DNA of 64,000 nucleotides, taken from contig OX438754.1 of NCBI GenBank assembly GCA_949316235.1, positions 8,665,501 through 8,729,500 on the forward strand, read 5' to 3'. A program made the position numbers and the translations under genes. Below are positions 12,183-22,792 of this stretch, one piece after another (position 1 is the first letter of the stretch; each line of letters opens with the position of its first letter). The notes beneath the pieces are model-generated. The model was not told the DNA's origin and did not search any database. It saw nothing but the letters and a program-made list of their open reading frames with translations. The stretch is from Oegoconia quadripuncta (taxonomy: Eukaryota; Arthropoda; Insecta; Lepidoptera; Autostichidae).

Positions 12183-12502
12183 CCATTTTTTTTAATAGAC
12201 TTAAAAAATAGGGAAGATTCCCAATTCATTCTGTATATGTTCCATTATTCTCTGCCATTTCTGAGGAGATCCCAATATTTATTTTTTCTGAAGGTAAATA
12301 TCCGGAGTTAGTAAAGGGAACATTATTGAAGTTAATTATTTCATGAATTTTAAGCGGTTCAATTATCAGTATTTGAATTACAACAAAATTTAAAGTATTC
12401 ACATGACAAAGGATGGTAGGTACCTACTTAAGGTTTGTATCGAAGTCTAAATATATCTTTTTCAGATTCCCAAAGTTATTACATTTTGTGTTTGTGTTAA
12501 GT

Positions 12503-12705
12503 GGGTTTATATCCAACCAGGGGCGCCCTCATTCGATAAATTAAGATATCTTTTTAATACAGAATAGATTTAAAAAAAATCGCTCTGATTTGCACCTGAG
12601 AAGCCCAAAAGCTAAATATAAGTTTAGTAATACCTACATAGATTTGATGGGGCTTATTTTCCAGAATTCATGATTATTAAAAAAAGTGGTTTTTTTAATT
12701 ATCTG
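12503..12705 (+). mobile_element. Unclassified element family F, left arm only
   Basis: Shares AAAAAAATCGCTCTGA, the words AAAAGCTAA and TTATTTTCCAGAATTCA with 15682-15985. That second copy is an inverted repeat; this one keeps only the left arm. It is probably a non-autonomous DNA element. Confidence 0.5.
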
Positions 12706-12839
12706 AAATTAAACGAAAGGAAATACGGAATAGAAAAAAAATATGATCAAGTTCGTACATAGAATGTTGTCTTGTTCAAAATTATAAACGAAAATCCTAG
12801 CTCATGTAGGTACTCTATCTACGGTATATCAAATCACGA

Positions 12840-12985
12840 GCCGCCTTGTAGACGCATGTGCTTTGGCACGCCGCACGGCGCATGCGTGTCAAGACATCAG
12901 ACGCTGCGCGCGAGTGCATGCAGCCGCAGTTATTTATTGCCTCGCCAATGAATTAGCTTCGTTTATAGCACCTTTCATTTGAGGG
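12840..12985. promoter_or_regulatory. GC-rich block with NRF-1/Ewg-like word
   Basis: About 120 bases with many CpGs contain GGCGCATGCGTG (near 12877-12888), close to the NRF-1/erect-wing consensus YGCGCAYGCGCR. TTATTTATTGCCTCGCC and AATGAATTAGC follow. A 31-codon ATG frame starts near 12857 but has no recognisable product. Could be a regulatory element; conservation would decide. Confidence 0.25.
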
Positions 12986-13569
12986 TTAACATTATAAAAA
13001 CCTCATGAATACGTTACATCCCGTTTATTGTTTCAATTAACATTTTTCTATTAGGAATCAATAAAAACGTCAGGATTAATGATGACAAAAAGTGTATGAT
13101 TGTTCTCACAGAACGACTAGTTGGTAATAAACAATAACTAACTAGAACATAATATAGGGCAGTTCCATGTTCGAAGTTAAAGGAATAAACTCCCGAATAT
13201 CATAATTAAAGTGCCGTTCCACAGTTCGGGTCGTCACGTGATACCGTTGCCCAAATTATCCGAGCCTTGTGTCATCTTGTCCCAATCCAATATGGCGCCA
13301 TAAATCCTCGGAAGGGGAGAATGGGCGGTAGTGGGGGCACGTCACTCAAACTTTCTCTGTACTCCGTCTTACGCTCTCTCGTCTCACGGTCTAGGGGAGG
13401 GTACGGATAGACCCATAGAAATTGTACATTTTTCAAATTGTTTTTGAAAATATATATTGTAATTAAATAAATATTGTGCATGTAATGAAGTGGATGTAGG
13501 TATGAAGTATAATTGGGTAGTAGTATTAAAGTAGATTTGATAAATTGTATCAAATAAATAATACACAGT

Positions 13570-13714
13570 GGTGTCGATTCGGATGTACACCAGCTAAACT
13601 AAAACCAGTTTTGGAGTGGTGCCGTCGCATCGTACTGTTCCAGGGAGAAAGAGACAGTACTACTTTAAAACTGGTTTTAATTTAGTTTAGTTGGTGTACA
13701 TCCGAATCGACACC
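13570..13714. mobile_element. 145-bp foldback (MITE-like) element
   Basis: Two arms of about 47 bases (13570-13617 and 13668-13714) are near-perfect inverted repeats with ends GGTGTCGATTCGGATGTACA. The right arm has a short insertion (TTAATTTAG versus TAAACTA). The centre holds GACAGTACT. With long TIRs and no coding capacity, it is a non-autonomous foldback or MITE-type element. Confidence 0.75.
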
Positions 13715-14168
13715 GATTTTAGCTTTAGATTCGTTTAGTTATTATTATTAAGTATCAGTTTGATTAATAAAAAAAATAAAGTATTGTAATTGTACGGTCA
13801 AACCGCACATGTTATTATTGTATTAGCGTCAGCATTTTACCCCATCGTCCGTTCAGTTCATTTCGCCGTGTCGGGATTAATTTATTCCTCATTTTAATAC
13901 AAGTAATATAATACAGTAATTAACACTTAATATTTCCCCTAAATATATGTAAACTATTATAATAAATGAAATATATAACATAGAGTCTTCCAAAATAGGT
14001 ATAGTAAACGAATACAAATTTTATATTCAGTGCCTACCTAATAAGGCATTGTGGTCTTTACTGGTATGGTAAAATGAAAATAGACGGCATTACTCATTTT
14101 CCAACGGATAAGTTCTTCAGCTAGATAAAAAGTAGTTATTAGTAGTATTACTAATTCAATATAATTAT

Positions 14169-14430
14169 GAGGACCTGTTTGGTGTAGTGGTTAGCAACTC
14201 TGACTATACCAAAGGTCGCGGGTTCAAATCCCGCTAGGGGCATATGTTTGTATGATGCGTGTACCCGAGTTATGGATGTTTTCATTTATAATAAGTATAT
14301 ATTTACAAAAAAAAAATAATTTGTGTATATATCAACCACCTGGTATCCACAACATAAGTCTAGTTGCTAAATGTGGAACTAAATGGCGTTGTGTGTATGT
14401 CCAAGGATATTTGTTACAATTATTATATTG
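14169..14430 (+). mobile_element. SINE family B, full-length copy
   Basis: Head GGACCTGTTTGGTGTAGTGG and B box GGTTCAAATCCCGC, then a tail distinct from family A: TTTCATTTATAATAAGTATA, an A run, and CACCTGGTATCCACAACATA. It ends near GTCCAAGGATATTTG. The head is clearly related to family A; the 3' part is different. Confidence 0.8.
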
Positions 14431-14440
14431 ATTACATTGT

Positions 14441-14498
14441 GGTTGGTTGGTGGTAGGGCATTTTAAATTTCTGCCTGGCTAGCTACCACCATCAAAAT
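14441..14498 (+). mobile_element. SINE family C, internal fragment
   Basis: GGTTGGTTGGTGGTAGGGCA then TGCCTGGCTAGCTACCACC, the complement of the middle of the family C reference copy. It abuts the 3' end of the family B SINE at 14169-14430. Confidence 0.6.
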
Positions 14499-14517
14499 TG
14501 AAATTTGAATCACATAT

Positions 14518-14690
14518 TAAACTTTTTACTATAAAATCCTGTGACACTTCAGGTAGCAAGACGAAGCTAACGACACCATGCACTTCGAAATCAGTCAAGC
14601 CTTTTAGTCTACAAGATGCGCCAAAGGAATGGACATACACTCGAAAACATTACCCCCCGGTAAAGACCTGGCAAAGGCCAGTCGGGTAAA
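14518..14690 (+). repeat. Dispersed repeat H, copy 1
   Basis: Contains AAGACGAAGCTAACGACACC, ATGCACTTCGAAATCAGTCA, and a CATTACCCCCC end. Copies at 17120-17410, 25775-25990 and 28925-29030 share these words and all lie on the same strand. The family could be part of a larger transposon; no coding capacity is visible. Confidence 0.6.
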
Positions 14691-15681
14691 AATGCGTCAA
14701 TTACATTATCTGGTTAAAGAAGTTTATTGTCAAATGAATAGGCTATTTACTTACATGAGAATCTTAATAATTTTTGTAGATATAAATATGAAAACAAATG
14801 TACTTCGTCAAAAATAAAATAAAATTATTGACGTTTTGTATGATAATTGATTGTTTATCAATAAATAGGTAGCTATAGTAGGCGAGCCACTATATTCCAG
14901 TTTATCCCTATCACTATTCATAAATTACCACCAAAAAGATTTAATTGTACAAGTGATTTCAACCACACATAGGTACATAGTATATGTGTATAATCATATG
15001 TGTGCTTAGTTTTTAAATAATTTACCCTCCAGTGGAGGCCCTCGCTTAATATTATCAAAGTCAAAAATACCTACTTTATTTTGTAGGTACTCTTTGTTCA
15101 AAATGCAATTTTCCCCTAAGAAGAACAAGCAAGAAACGCGAAAGGTTGCTCTTTAAAAACAGGTTTTTATATTACAAAAATGTTTTTATATTTCATTATT
15201 AATTGTGAAATAGCCTGGCATGCGAACGATCTGGTTATTTCCAGGGATGTTTATCATCTAAATAGTCTGATATTTTATAATATAGTACCTTTAAATATTA
15301 TTGAAAAGATGAAAGGTAAGAAGAGAAAAAGAAAAACAAACATAAAATCGTTTATTCAGTTAGCGTTTCACTGCGAACTCTTAGGTAGGTACTTCTTTAA
15401 ATAATTTTCCCGACTTTAGCTTCTGACGCTACTCGAGGCGCGGTGGTGCGCTTCAAGGAATCCTCAGATAGAGTTCGAGTCGGGATGAGTAATCTCTTTT
15501 GTTTTTCTAAGAACATTCGACGCCGCCACCCGGGCACGATTATCAGCTTGTTTTCCACACACATAGCTTTTTAAATTAAAATCTGTTTACAGTAGGTTTA
15601 AGTTTAGCTACTGTAAATGTATTCGTGAGGAAGAAAAGTCAAAATGAATTCGATCTCGTTTGCCTTTTCTTAATAGGGTTT

Positions 15682-15985
15682 ATTCCATCCAGTGGCCCTC
15701 ATTGAATAAATTAATATTTTTTTTTAATACAGAATAAAAAAAATCGCTCTGACCTGCACTCGAGAAACTTAAAAGCTAATTATTAATAATTCCTCAATAG
15801 CTATGATGGGGTTATTTTCCAGAATTCACTAGTATAAAAAGTGTGAGTTTTTATCAATAATTTGAAATTCTCGAAAATTCTCGAAAATCGTAATTAAAGC
15901 TATTGAGGTATTATGTATAACTAGCTTTTAGGTTACTCGAGAGTGGATTAGAGCGATTTTTTTGTTGAACCTATGCTGTATATGA
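15682..15985. mobile_element. Inverted-repeat element family F, near-complete
   Basis: Left arm at about 15728-15800 (AAAAAAAATCGCTCTGAC, then AAAAGCTAATTATTA) is mirrored at about 15893-15970 as CTAGCTTTTAGGTTACTCG and GATTAGAGCGATTTTTTT. Arms are about 70 bases with moderate divergence. No ORF. Related to 12503-12705. Confidence 0.6.
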
Positions 15986-16047
15986 TAAGAATTCTTTATT
16001 ATTTATTTAGATTATTGAGCACTTTAGGAATTGCCAATGTGTCGATC

Positions 16048-16139
16048 CTAGTGTTGCCGAACTATAGATAGTTTTACTATCGATAGTTTTGATCGAAAAA
16101 TGCCAAACTATCGATAGGCTTATCGAGCGGCAACACTAG
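16048..16139. mobile_element. 92-bp palindromic element carrying TATCGATA
   Basis: Terminal inverted repeats CTAGTGTTGCCG and CGGCAACACTAG bound an interior with two perfect TATCGATA words (ACTATCGATAGT and ACTATCGATAGG). TATCGATA is the DRE/DREF core in Drosophila; here it is part of the element's own inverted repeat. Confidence 0.6.
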
Positions 16140-16390
16140 CGATCCTCTAACCGAAATTAAAGTCAATACTTTAAAAAATTATGTACATTAGAAAAACATT
16201 ATTATAGTCATCTATTGTTTGAGGCTTTTGAGGCTCTTTCTTAATATTTCTATATACCTTATAGATGTAAATCCGTCTTAGTTTGAAGCCCAGTTTGATG
16301 TTTGATTTACACTATTATTATAAAGTATCAAGAAATGCTCTAGGTAATTGGTCTGCAAGTGTGAAAAAATTAATCACACGTCATGGTAAT

Positions 16391-16471
16391 TGACGTCAAA
16401 TTTATCTATTCAGATTATGCATAATGCAAATAACCGTCCGTAAACATAAAATATTACGCCTCTATTTGCAT
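16391..16471. promoter_or_regulatory. Cluster of CRE, octamer and forkhead-like words
   Basis: Within 81 bases lie a perfect CRE palindrome TGACGTCA (16391-16398), an octamer ATGCAAAT (16424-16431), a forkhead-like GTAAACA near 16440 and a reverse octamer ATTTGCAT (16464-16471). This arrangement is enhancer-like, but each word is expected a few times by chance in AT-rich DNA. Confidence 0.2.
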
Positions 16472-16751
16472 ACATCGTGTCTATCTGTCCATCAACCGTT
16501 TATTATAAATTGAGGGCCCATAAACCTAAACTAGTGTAGCTAAGTAGGTGTGACCACAGCACGTAAAAGCAGTGTTGCCGCAAAATATTGTTTTTTAACT
16601 ACCCAATTTGAGATAAGCTAGATTTGAATTTGTTTAAATTGTACATCGTAAACATAACTTAAGCTGTGAACCTAAAGTTTAATGTTTCAATGAAGCTAAT
16701 CTCTTCCACATTTTATTAGTAACGGAACATAAAAATTCTAACATGCATAAT

Positions 16752-17050
16752 ATCATCATCATCAGCCCGTAAACATCCCACTGTAGGGATTTAGGCCTTC
16801 CCTCATATAATGAGGGAGTATGGGCCATAGTCCACCACGCTGCCCCAGTGCGGGTTGGGGACTTCACATACCTTTGAACTATTATTTCTGAGGCATGCAG
16901 GTTTCCTCATGATGTTTTCCTTCACCGTTTAAGAGCAGACGGATAAATGCACATAAGTAATTTTAAATAAAATTTATTGGTACATGGGAATCGAACCCGG
17001 ACCTCTCAAATTGGGAGACTGCGTCTTAACCTCTGAGCCATCGACGCTCT
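16752..17050 (-). mobile_element. SINE family D, near-complete copy
   Basis: On the minus strand the head is GAGCGTCGATGGCTCAGAGG (A-box-like) followed by GTCCGGGTTCGATTCCCATG (B box). The body includes the complement of TTTCCTCATGATGTTTTCCT, and the element ends in a CATCATCATCATC complement tail at 16752. This identifies a tRNA-derived SINE of about 300 bp. Confidence 0.75.
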
Positions 17051-17119
17051 AACTCTAACATGCATAATATACGCGGTGATTAATAAACTGAGACGGATCA
17101 ACATGGCGGAGTTTAAAAC

Positions 17120-17410
17120 CATTAATTTTAAGAAATATATTCTAAAGAACCACAGCGTCGATTTTAAAGATAAAGGAGTTGAACCAAAAAACTCAACAGC
17201 ATATTTTGTATTTCGCGGGCGTCATGTTGGATTTTTCAACATAAAATGTATCCTATGACACTCTAGGGATGAAGACGAATCTAACGACACCATGCACTTC
17301 GAAATCGATCAAGCCGTTTAGGCTACAGGAGGTAACATAGAAATATTCATACCTACACACATTACATACAGAGGTACACTCGAAAAAGAACTATATCCAT
17401 AGAACTGATA
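17120..17410 (+). repeat. Dispersed repeat H, copy 2
   Basis: Contains AGCATATTTTGTATTTCGCG, AATGTATCCTATGACACTCT, CTAACGACACCATGCACTTC and GCCGTTTAGGCTACAGGAGG. It is the best-preserved copy beside 25775-25990. Confidence 0.65.
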
Positions 17411-17640
17411 CGAATCAAATCGATAAAAATTACGAAAAAATAAGGTTTCTAATTTCATAGATATTAGCTATACACGATATGAACGTACATATATATAATT
17501 AAAAACACTATAGTTGTCTCTAGTATCTAACGCTAGTATTGAAATATTTGGAAAAATCCGGACCTTACCAAATGAATCCAAGTGTATACAAAACTGAAGG
17601 CGTAAATTACCCTAACAACCCAGTACGGTAGTTACCAGAA

Positions 17641-17675
17641 ACTAACTACGCAACCATGTTGGTTGCGTAGTTAGT
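17641..17675. repeat. Perfect 16-bp hairpin
   Basis: ACTAACTACGCAACCA is followed after three bases by its exact reverse complement. The stem is too short for a typical insect pre-miRNA, and the flanking bases do not extend the pairing. Confidence 0.8.
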
Positions 17676-19217
17676 GGCTTCATTAAATCAAATATCAGCC
17701 GTAAATCCTGGATTTTAAAAACAAAACAAAAAAGTTCAAATGGCATGAGTTACAAAAACATCTACGTAAGTAAGTATTAATGATGTTTTTCTTATTTCTC
17801 ATCTTAGTATCAGATGTCTTCATATAGACGCATGTCAATTAATTACCATAATGTTAATATGATCCTAGCAAAAATAGAACTTAATTCCTATAAATATATC
17901 TTAAGAGGCCGTCTTTTGTATGAAAGTGCCCAAAACTGTCCACCGCATCGCCGTCCCAGCTAAAGTTTATTTCATCGCGGGCTTAATTTTTCCATGTAGG
18001 GTGATGTGTTTGATTCTATTATTTATTCAGACAGTATAATATGCTACTTCCTTACGTGAATCATGCGCCTTTACGTTTATTTAAAGTTTCTAGTATCTGT
18101 TGGTAACCTGGAATAATTTTCCTACGTGATCGTCCTTATAGAAATCCCTTCAGTTTGAAATATGTTACAATATTCACATTTTCTGTAAAACAGGAGATAT
18201 TTTGTTTAATACTGGCTGCTACCCATAGCCACGACCAGCGATAGAGACGTATATCGGCAATAGTTTTAAAGTAATAAAATTACCTCATCAACTTGAGTGG
18301 CACAGAATTGGTCCATGTTCCCATTATGCTGCATTAAATATGCTGAATCCCTACACTTTTCTTTGGACAAAGTAATATCTATCTTAGATCCCACGCATCA
18401 TCTCGACCAGTTTCCCAAATAAAGTAAAGAATAGTCCATAAATGTACAACCAGGAGAACACTTCAAGTTCTTAATAAAAAGAGTTCTTAATATGAAATTA
18501 ATAACTATGGCAAAGTGAGTAAATGATTCTTACATTAGAATCTGATTCTTATCTTCTTTAAATAAGTCATATAATAACTTCAAGGTTATATCTTAGTCCT
18601 CATAAGGAATGTGAAAGAAGTATTTTTATATTTGAATCTGCATACTTAAATCGCGCAAACTCAAGGTCTTATCATGGAATATTGATCATTTTGAGGCCTA
18701 TCAAATATACTCCTGATATGTTCTCTTCTTCAAAATCTACTGGAAACTTAGTAATCTACTTTCAAGGAAAGAAGCATACGTTATACCTATAATTTCATTA
18801 AAGAAATTCTGTAACATCAACCCTAATTTATTTCTTTGTATAATTGAATCAATACAAGATAATCTTGTTGATTCTCGCGTGACCACACGAAGACAATATT
18901 GGTTGGTATAGGTTTTCAATAAAGTGGTTATCCATCACCCTCAGCTCAGCGGGGGGCGACTATATTAGAAAACCTTCGTCAGGCAAGCCTGCAGTCTCGT
19001 AGGTTTAGATAGGAACGGACTAAAACACCCGTTGTAAAATTTTGCGTCACCAAGGCACAAGTTGATACTAAAAATAGGAACAAAGGTTATATAATTGCTT
19101 ACGCAACTTCACACCTCACCTTTGTAAAGGAGAAAATGTTGTATGGTTTCTGTTATGACAGAATTTCATGTTTTGTTCTGTGTTTAATGTTAAAGTAGAA
19201 AATAAATGTTGCTGGTG
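17676..19217. other. Gene-free stretch, 1.5 kb
   Basis: AT-rich with no recognisable repeat or exon. A GC-richer patch lies at about 18940-19030. Confidence 0.4.
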
Positions 19218-19360
19218 TTAGTTCTTACACAATCATTGTAAAACAGCTGGAAAGTTTTGGTGAGTATATTATTCTTTTTACATGTCAAACTACATTAGGT
19301 CACCATAACATTTGCCATTGGCTCGAAAAGAAATGAAGAAGAATTACATAATCAATTATA
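19218..19360 (+). repeat. Duplicated SINE-flank block, copy 1
   Basis: TTAGTTCTTACACAATCATT, GTAAAACAGCTG and CATTTGCCATTGGCTCGAA recur at 24827-24946. In both places they lie directly before a plus-strand family A SINE. So flank plus SINE (about 350 bp) is present twice, 5.6 kb apart. Confidence 0.7.
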
Positions 19361-19577
19361 GACGACCGATTGGTGTGGTGGATAGTGTCAGCGAAACCAG
19401 GGGTTGCGGGTTCGAATCCTGCGAGGGGTATGTGTTTTTGTGATGAATACGAACATTTATTCGTGAGTCGTGGAAGTTTAAATAAATATTTATGTATGTT
19501 TATCCGATATCTAGTATCCATAGTAAAAGCTTTGCTTAGTTTGGGACTAGATTATTGGTGTGTCCAAAAAAAAAACT
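19361..19577 (+). mobile_element. SINE family A, copy
   Basis: Starts GACGACCGATTGGTGTGGTG, has B box GGTTCGAATCCTGC, CGAACATTTATTCGTGAGTC and the TTAGTTTGGGACTAG segment. It ends in an A run near 19570. The 'accctg' step between the boxes is deleted. Confidence 0.85.
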
Positions 19578-20219
19578 ATTAAAATCATATACTATTCCAC
19601 GAACAATATGAGTTTTGATAAAAAAAAAACTGCGACCGCATTACCAAAATCAAACACGTTCTCAAATGAGTAGGTTATTCCTGCAAATAACAGAATCAAA
19701 TTCAATAAAACTTCGAGAAGTTTTAAGAACAGTAATTTAAAAATTTACGTTCGTCACAAGAAAACTAGTTTTTTTTTGTAAGGCCTCTTAAAATTGGAAG
19801 TAACTTCATCATAAAAGCAAAGTAATTATGTTAGGACGGGGTTTGAAAGTAAACTTTGTGGTTAGGAAAACAACTCTATTGCTCGGTAATACGAGCTACG
19901 GTAATTTTATATGTAATTTGGTACATACAATACGTCCGTATTCTGGTGTCCGCTGTGAATACGTCCTTGCGATTGTTCTTTTAGGATCACATGGCTAAAA
20001 ATTGAGGTTTCGGGCAAATTAACTACGCAAACAAAACTTATTGTTATTTTATATGACAATGCGTCGGTTTGTTTGGACGTTTTGCGTAATAATGATGCGA
20101 TGATTTCTTTGTTACGCATATGGTCAGTTTGGTATAACATCAGTTTACCACCTACTGGTACTCTGGTCACACTTTAAGAACAGTTATTTTTTTGTTGCAG
20201 GTTATTATTTGTTTTTGTT

Positions 20220-20500
20220 GACGACCTGTTTGGTGTAGTGGTTAGCAACTCTGACCACTATACCAAAAGGTTGCGGGTTCGAATCCCGCTAGGGGCATGT
20301 TTGTGTGATGAATACGGACATGTATACCCGAGTTATGGATATTTTCATTTATAATAAGTATTTATTTACAAAAAAAAATGTATTTATGTATTATATCAAC
20401 CATCTGGTATCCACAACACAAGTCTATAGTTGCTTACAGTGGAACTAGATGGTGCTGTGTGTAGGTCTAAGGATATTTATTTATTTATTATTATAACATT
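20220..20500 (+). mobile_element. SINE family B, best-preserved copy
   Basis: Head GACGACCTGTTTGGTGTAGT, B box GGTTCGAATCCCGCTAGGGG, body TTTCATTTATAATAAGTATT, A run, CATCTGGTATCCACAACACA, then GTGGAACTAGATGGTGCTGT. It ends in a TTTATTTATTATTA tail. Confidence 0.85.
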
Positions 20501-20561
20501 GTTGTTGTTTGTTACACACAGTCTTATAATAAATAGTAGTAGACCAAATCTTCTAATCTAA

Positions 20562-20655
20562 CTTAATATTATAAATGCGACACTTCGGATGTTTGCTTGT
20601 TGCTCAATCATGGATTTTGATAGTTGATATATAGGTAGAATATACACTGGATTAA
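20562..20655 (+). mobile_element. Helitron-like element, 5' half (split)
   Basis: Starts TAATATTATAAATGCGACAC and carries GGATGTTTGCTTGTTGCTCA and the CACTGGATTAA site. The remainder resumes at 20950 after a LINE insertion. Confidence 0.7.
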
Positions 20656-20955
20656 CGCTTTCAGGCTATTGTTGGGGCTGCCGCGCTTCTGGCATGTTCG
20701 CCGAGGCCGCATCGACGGAATCCACGCGATTATGCGTAAGAAAGTGGTCTCGTTGATGAGTAGAGTGTGCGGCAGCACCAACAGTATCCTGAGGGTGGTG
20801 GGAGGTAAACAGGAGTGTCCCATTGCTAGCCACTGGACAGCGCTTTTAGTAGGTTAGAAGTTGACATTTGAAATTTGACATTTTTAACTAAGACTTACTA
20901 ACCTAATATGGAATTATCCGTATTAAAATATTTGATTGATGGATTGATTGATTAA
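20656..20955 (+). mobile_element. 5'-truncated LINE inside a Helitron-like element
   Basis: The frame from about 20665 to 20855 reads LLGLPRFW at its start, then RIDGIHAIMRKKV, SLMSRVCGSTNSIL and ECPIASHW. I recognise this as the C-terminal tail of lepidopteran non-LTR reverse transcriptases. A short untranslated tail ends in TTGATTGATGGATTGATTGA, a simple repeat typical of such LINE ends. GATTAA occurs at both borders (20650-20655 and 20950-20955), consistent with a target-site duplication. Only the last part of the reverse transcriptase ORF is present, so the element is dead on arrival. Confidence 0.7.
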
Positions 20956-21064
20956 GACATTGGATATTTTTTATACCCATGAAGCAAATATTTAAGTAAA
21001 CACATTAAACATATCCGCGATAAAGTTATTCCACGCAGATAAAGCCGCGGGCGTAAAGCTAGTA
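20956..21064 (+). mobile_element. Helitron-like element, 3' half (split)
   Basis: Continues AAGACATTGGATATTTTTTA, CATATCCGCGATAAAGTTAT and ends CACGCAGATAAAGCC, GCGGGCGTAAAGCTAG. It completes the copy begun at 20562. Confidence 0.7.
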
Positions 21065-21152
21065 TTCATATACATTTGCAAAATGGGACGCCTACTGCCC
21101 ATGCAGCTTAGTAAGCTACATGCACTTTTTAAATATAAATATTTCTGCACTA

Positions 21153-21420
21153 GTGGGGCAGTCGCATTCTCTACTTGTTTTCGATTAGCGAAGTTAAGCA
21201 AGTTAGTCCTTGATGGGTGACCGCTATTGACATTTTAATACAAGTGTTTATATGCTTCGGAGGACACGTTAAATACTTGGTCCCGGTTGTTTTCAAATGA
21301 CGGCAGTCGTTAAGCCAAGTCAGTAGCCTATAGGGGCGGCTTGAAATCACTGTCAGGTGGTTCCACCGATCCGCGCTGGGCCCGTATACCTAGTGGATTG
21401 TGGATGGATGGAACCCTCTC
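21153..21420 (+). mobile_element. 5S-rRNA-like SINE or repeat, copy 1
   Basis: Bases 21186-21224 read AGCGAAGTTAAGCAAG, TTAGTCCTTGATGGGTGACC. This resembles the 3' half of 5S rRNA (TTAAGCAACG...TGGATGGGTGACC). Non-5S sequence follows, with GCTTCGGAGGACACGTTAAA and TTGGTCCCGGTTG, then CAGTCGTTAAGCCAAG. A diverged relative lies at 36885-37095. Confidence 0.6.
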
Positions 21421-22529
21421 CCAGTCAGAAAACGATGTTCCCCAATATTGAAGACGTGAAGACGTGTATATCCAATTTTTAGACGTTTGCTCATACGTCA
21501 AAGCTTAAATGTATGTTTGTATGGAAACTTAACCACTCCACGCTATTCAATCCTCATTCAAACTGCTTATAGTATTATAAATCTATGATAGATTATACTA
21601 AAAGAACAATTTGATTGATCGTTTTATAATGACTTGATTGATTTAAACATTCTAAACATACGTAGCATGTGAGGGGTCTTCAAATATTTTTAATAAAATG
21701 TGTATATCTTCCTAACGTTCCGAATAAAAAGTGTGTTCATCTGTGCGTATCGTCCAATTTACCACTGCGCCCGCTTTTGTTCCAGTGGTAATTTATGTGG
21801 GCTGTAAAAATATGATTAGTGCAACTTGGCCTCAGAATTAAGACGTCACTCAGCGGGACTTTTATGGCCTCATTTGAACAATTTCGGGGCACTTCCTTGA
21901 ACCATGACCAACTAACTGGACCTATATTAAAACTACAAAAACTACCGTCCCGTTTCTTTATCGTTGAATTAGTTGAAACACGTTAAGGTCAATATGAATT
22001 GGTTTTGATTTTTAGAACGGTCTGGTTTTTGTATACAGCCGACTTCGAATTTGAATTAGGAAGCGACAACAATGTTAATGCACGCATCGTAAACTTTATG
22101 GCAGTTGTGACGAAACGTGTGAATTGTTTATGGCCAGTTACAAAGTATATTATTCGTTTTATTTAGCGCCTTTATAAAAGTATCCCGTTGGAAACAAAGT
22201 TTTAATTAAGAGAAAATGTCTCCAAACACGAGTCGGATACCTAAAAGAGTACCGAGAAATAAGAGGTGGCGGCGTTATAGAAAAAAGACCTAATATCTCA
22301 AATGTCAAAATGTGACATTGAGTGATTTGTAGCTAAGCTCCGCCTGTCCCGTGTTTCAAACATCACCGCTCGGGGCAGACAGCTGAGCGCTAAGCTTTGC
22401 TATGGCGCAAGCGAGTTGCATACACCTGTCTCTCTCGCCCACGTTTATTAACCTATCTCTATTTCACATAGCGGATAAGACTCCTATTCTATAAACGGCA
22501 CGGCACTACCTATTACATGGTATGCTTAC
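21421..22529. other. Gene-free stretch, 1.1 kb
   Basis: AT-rich with a GC-richer, CpG-containing block at about 22315-22440. No repeat was recognised and no exon is supported. Confidence 0.35.
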
Positions 22530-22580
22530 CTGAGAGCTTTTGTGTAAAAGTTCAACGTTTTTTCTCGATGCAGTTTGTAT
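22530..22580 (-). CDS. Possible 51-nt exon (weak)
   Basis: On the minus strand a good acceptor (AAAATCTTTTTAG) precedes 22580 and a strong donor (CTCTCAG|GTAAGC) follows 22530. The 51 bases are open in phase 0 for 17 codons, reading IQTASRKNVELLHKSSQ. No flanking exon was identified and no family is recognised. A short open segment between two good splice sites arises by chance in tens of kilobases, so confidence is low. Confidence 0.15.
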
Positions 22581-22792
22581 CTAAAAAGATTTTGTGAGAA
22601 GCACATCGCACAAGGGATTTCGCAGTCTTGTATTCAACTTTTCTATAATTTCCATTTTTACGACTGCTGGTCTCACGGTGAGTCGATTGTCATATTTTAA
22701 TAATAAACTCTATGATTTCCGTACTAACCAAACAGCTGTCCATAAATAGTTTTGACTGCAAACGTACCTGAAACAAAAATATTTTTTTTTAG

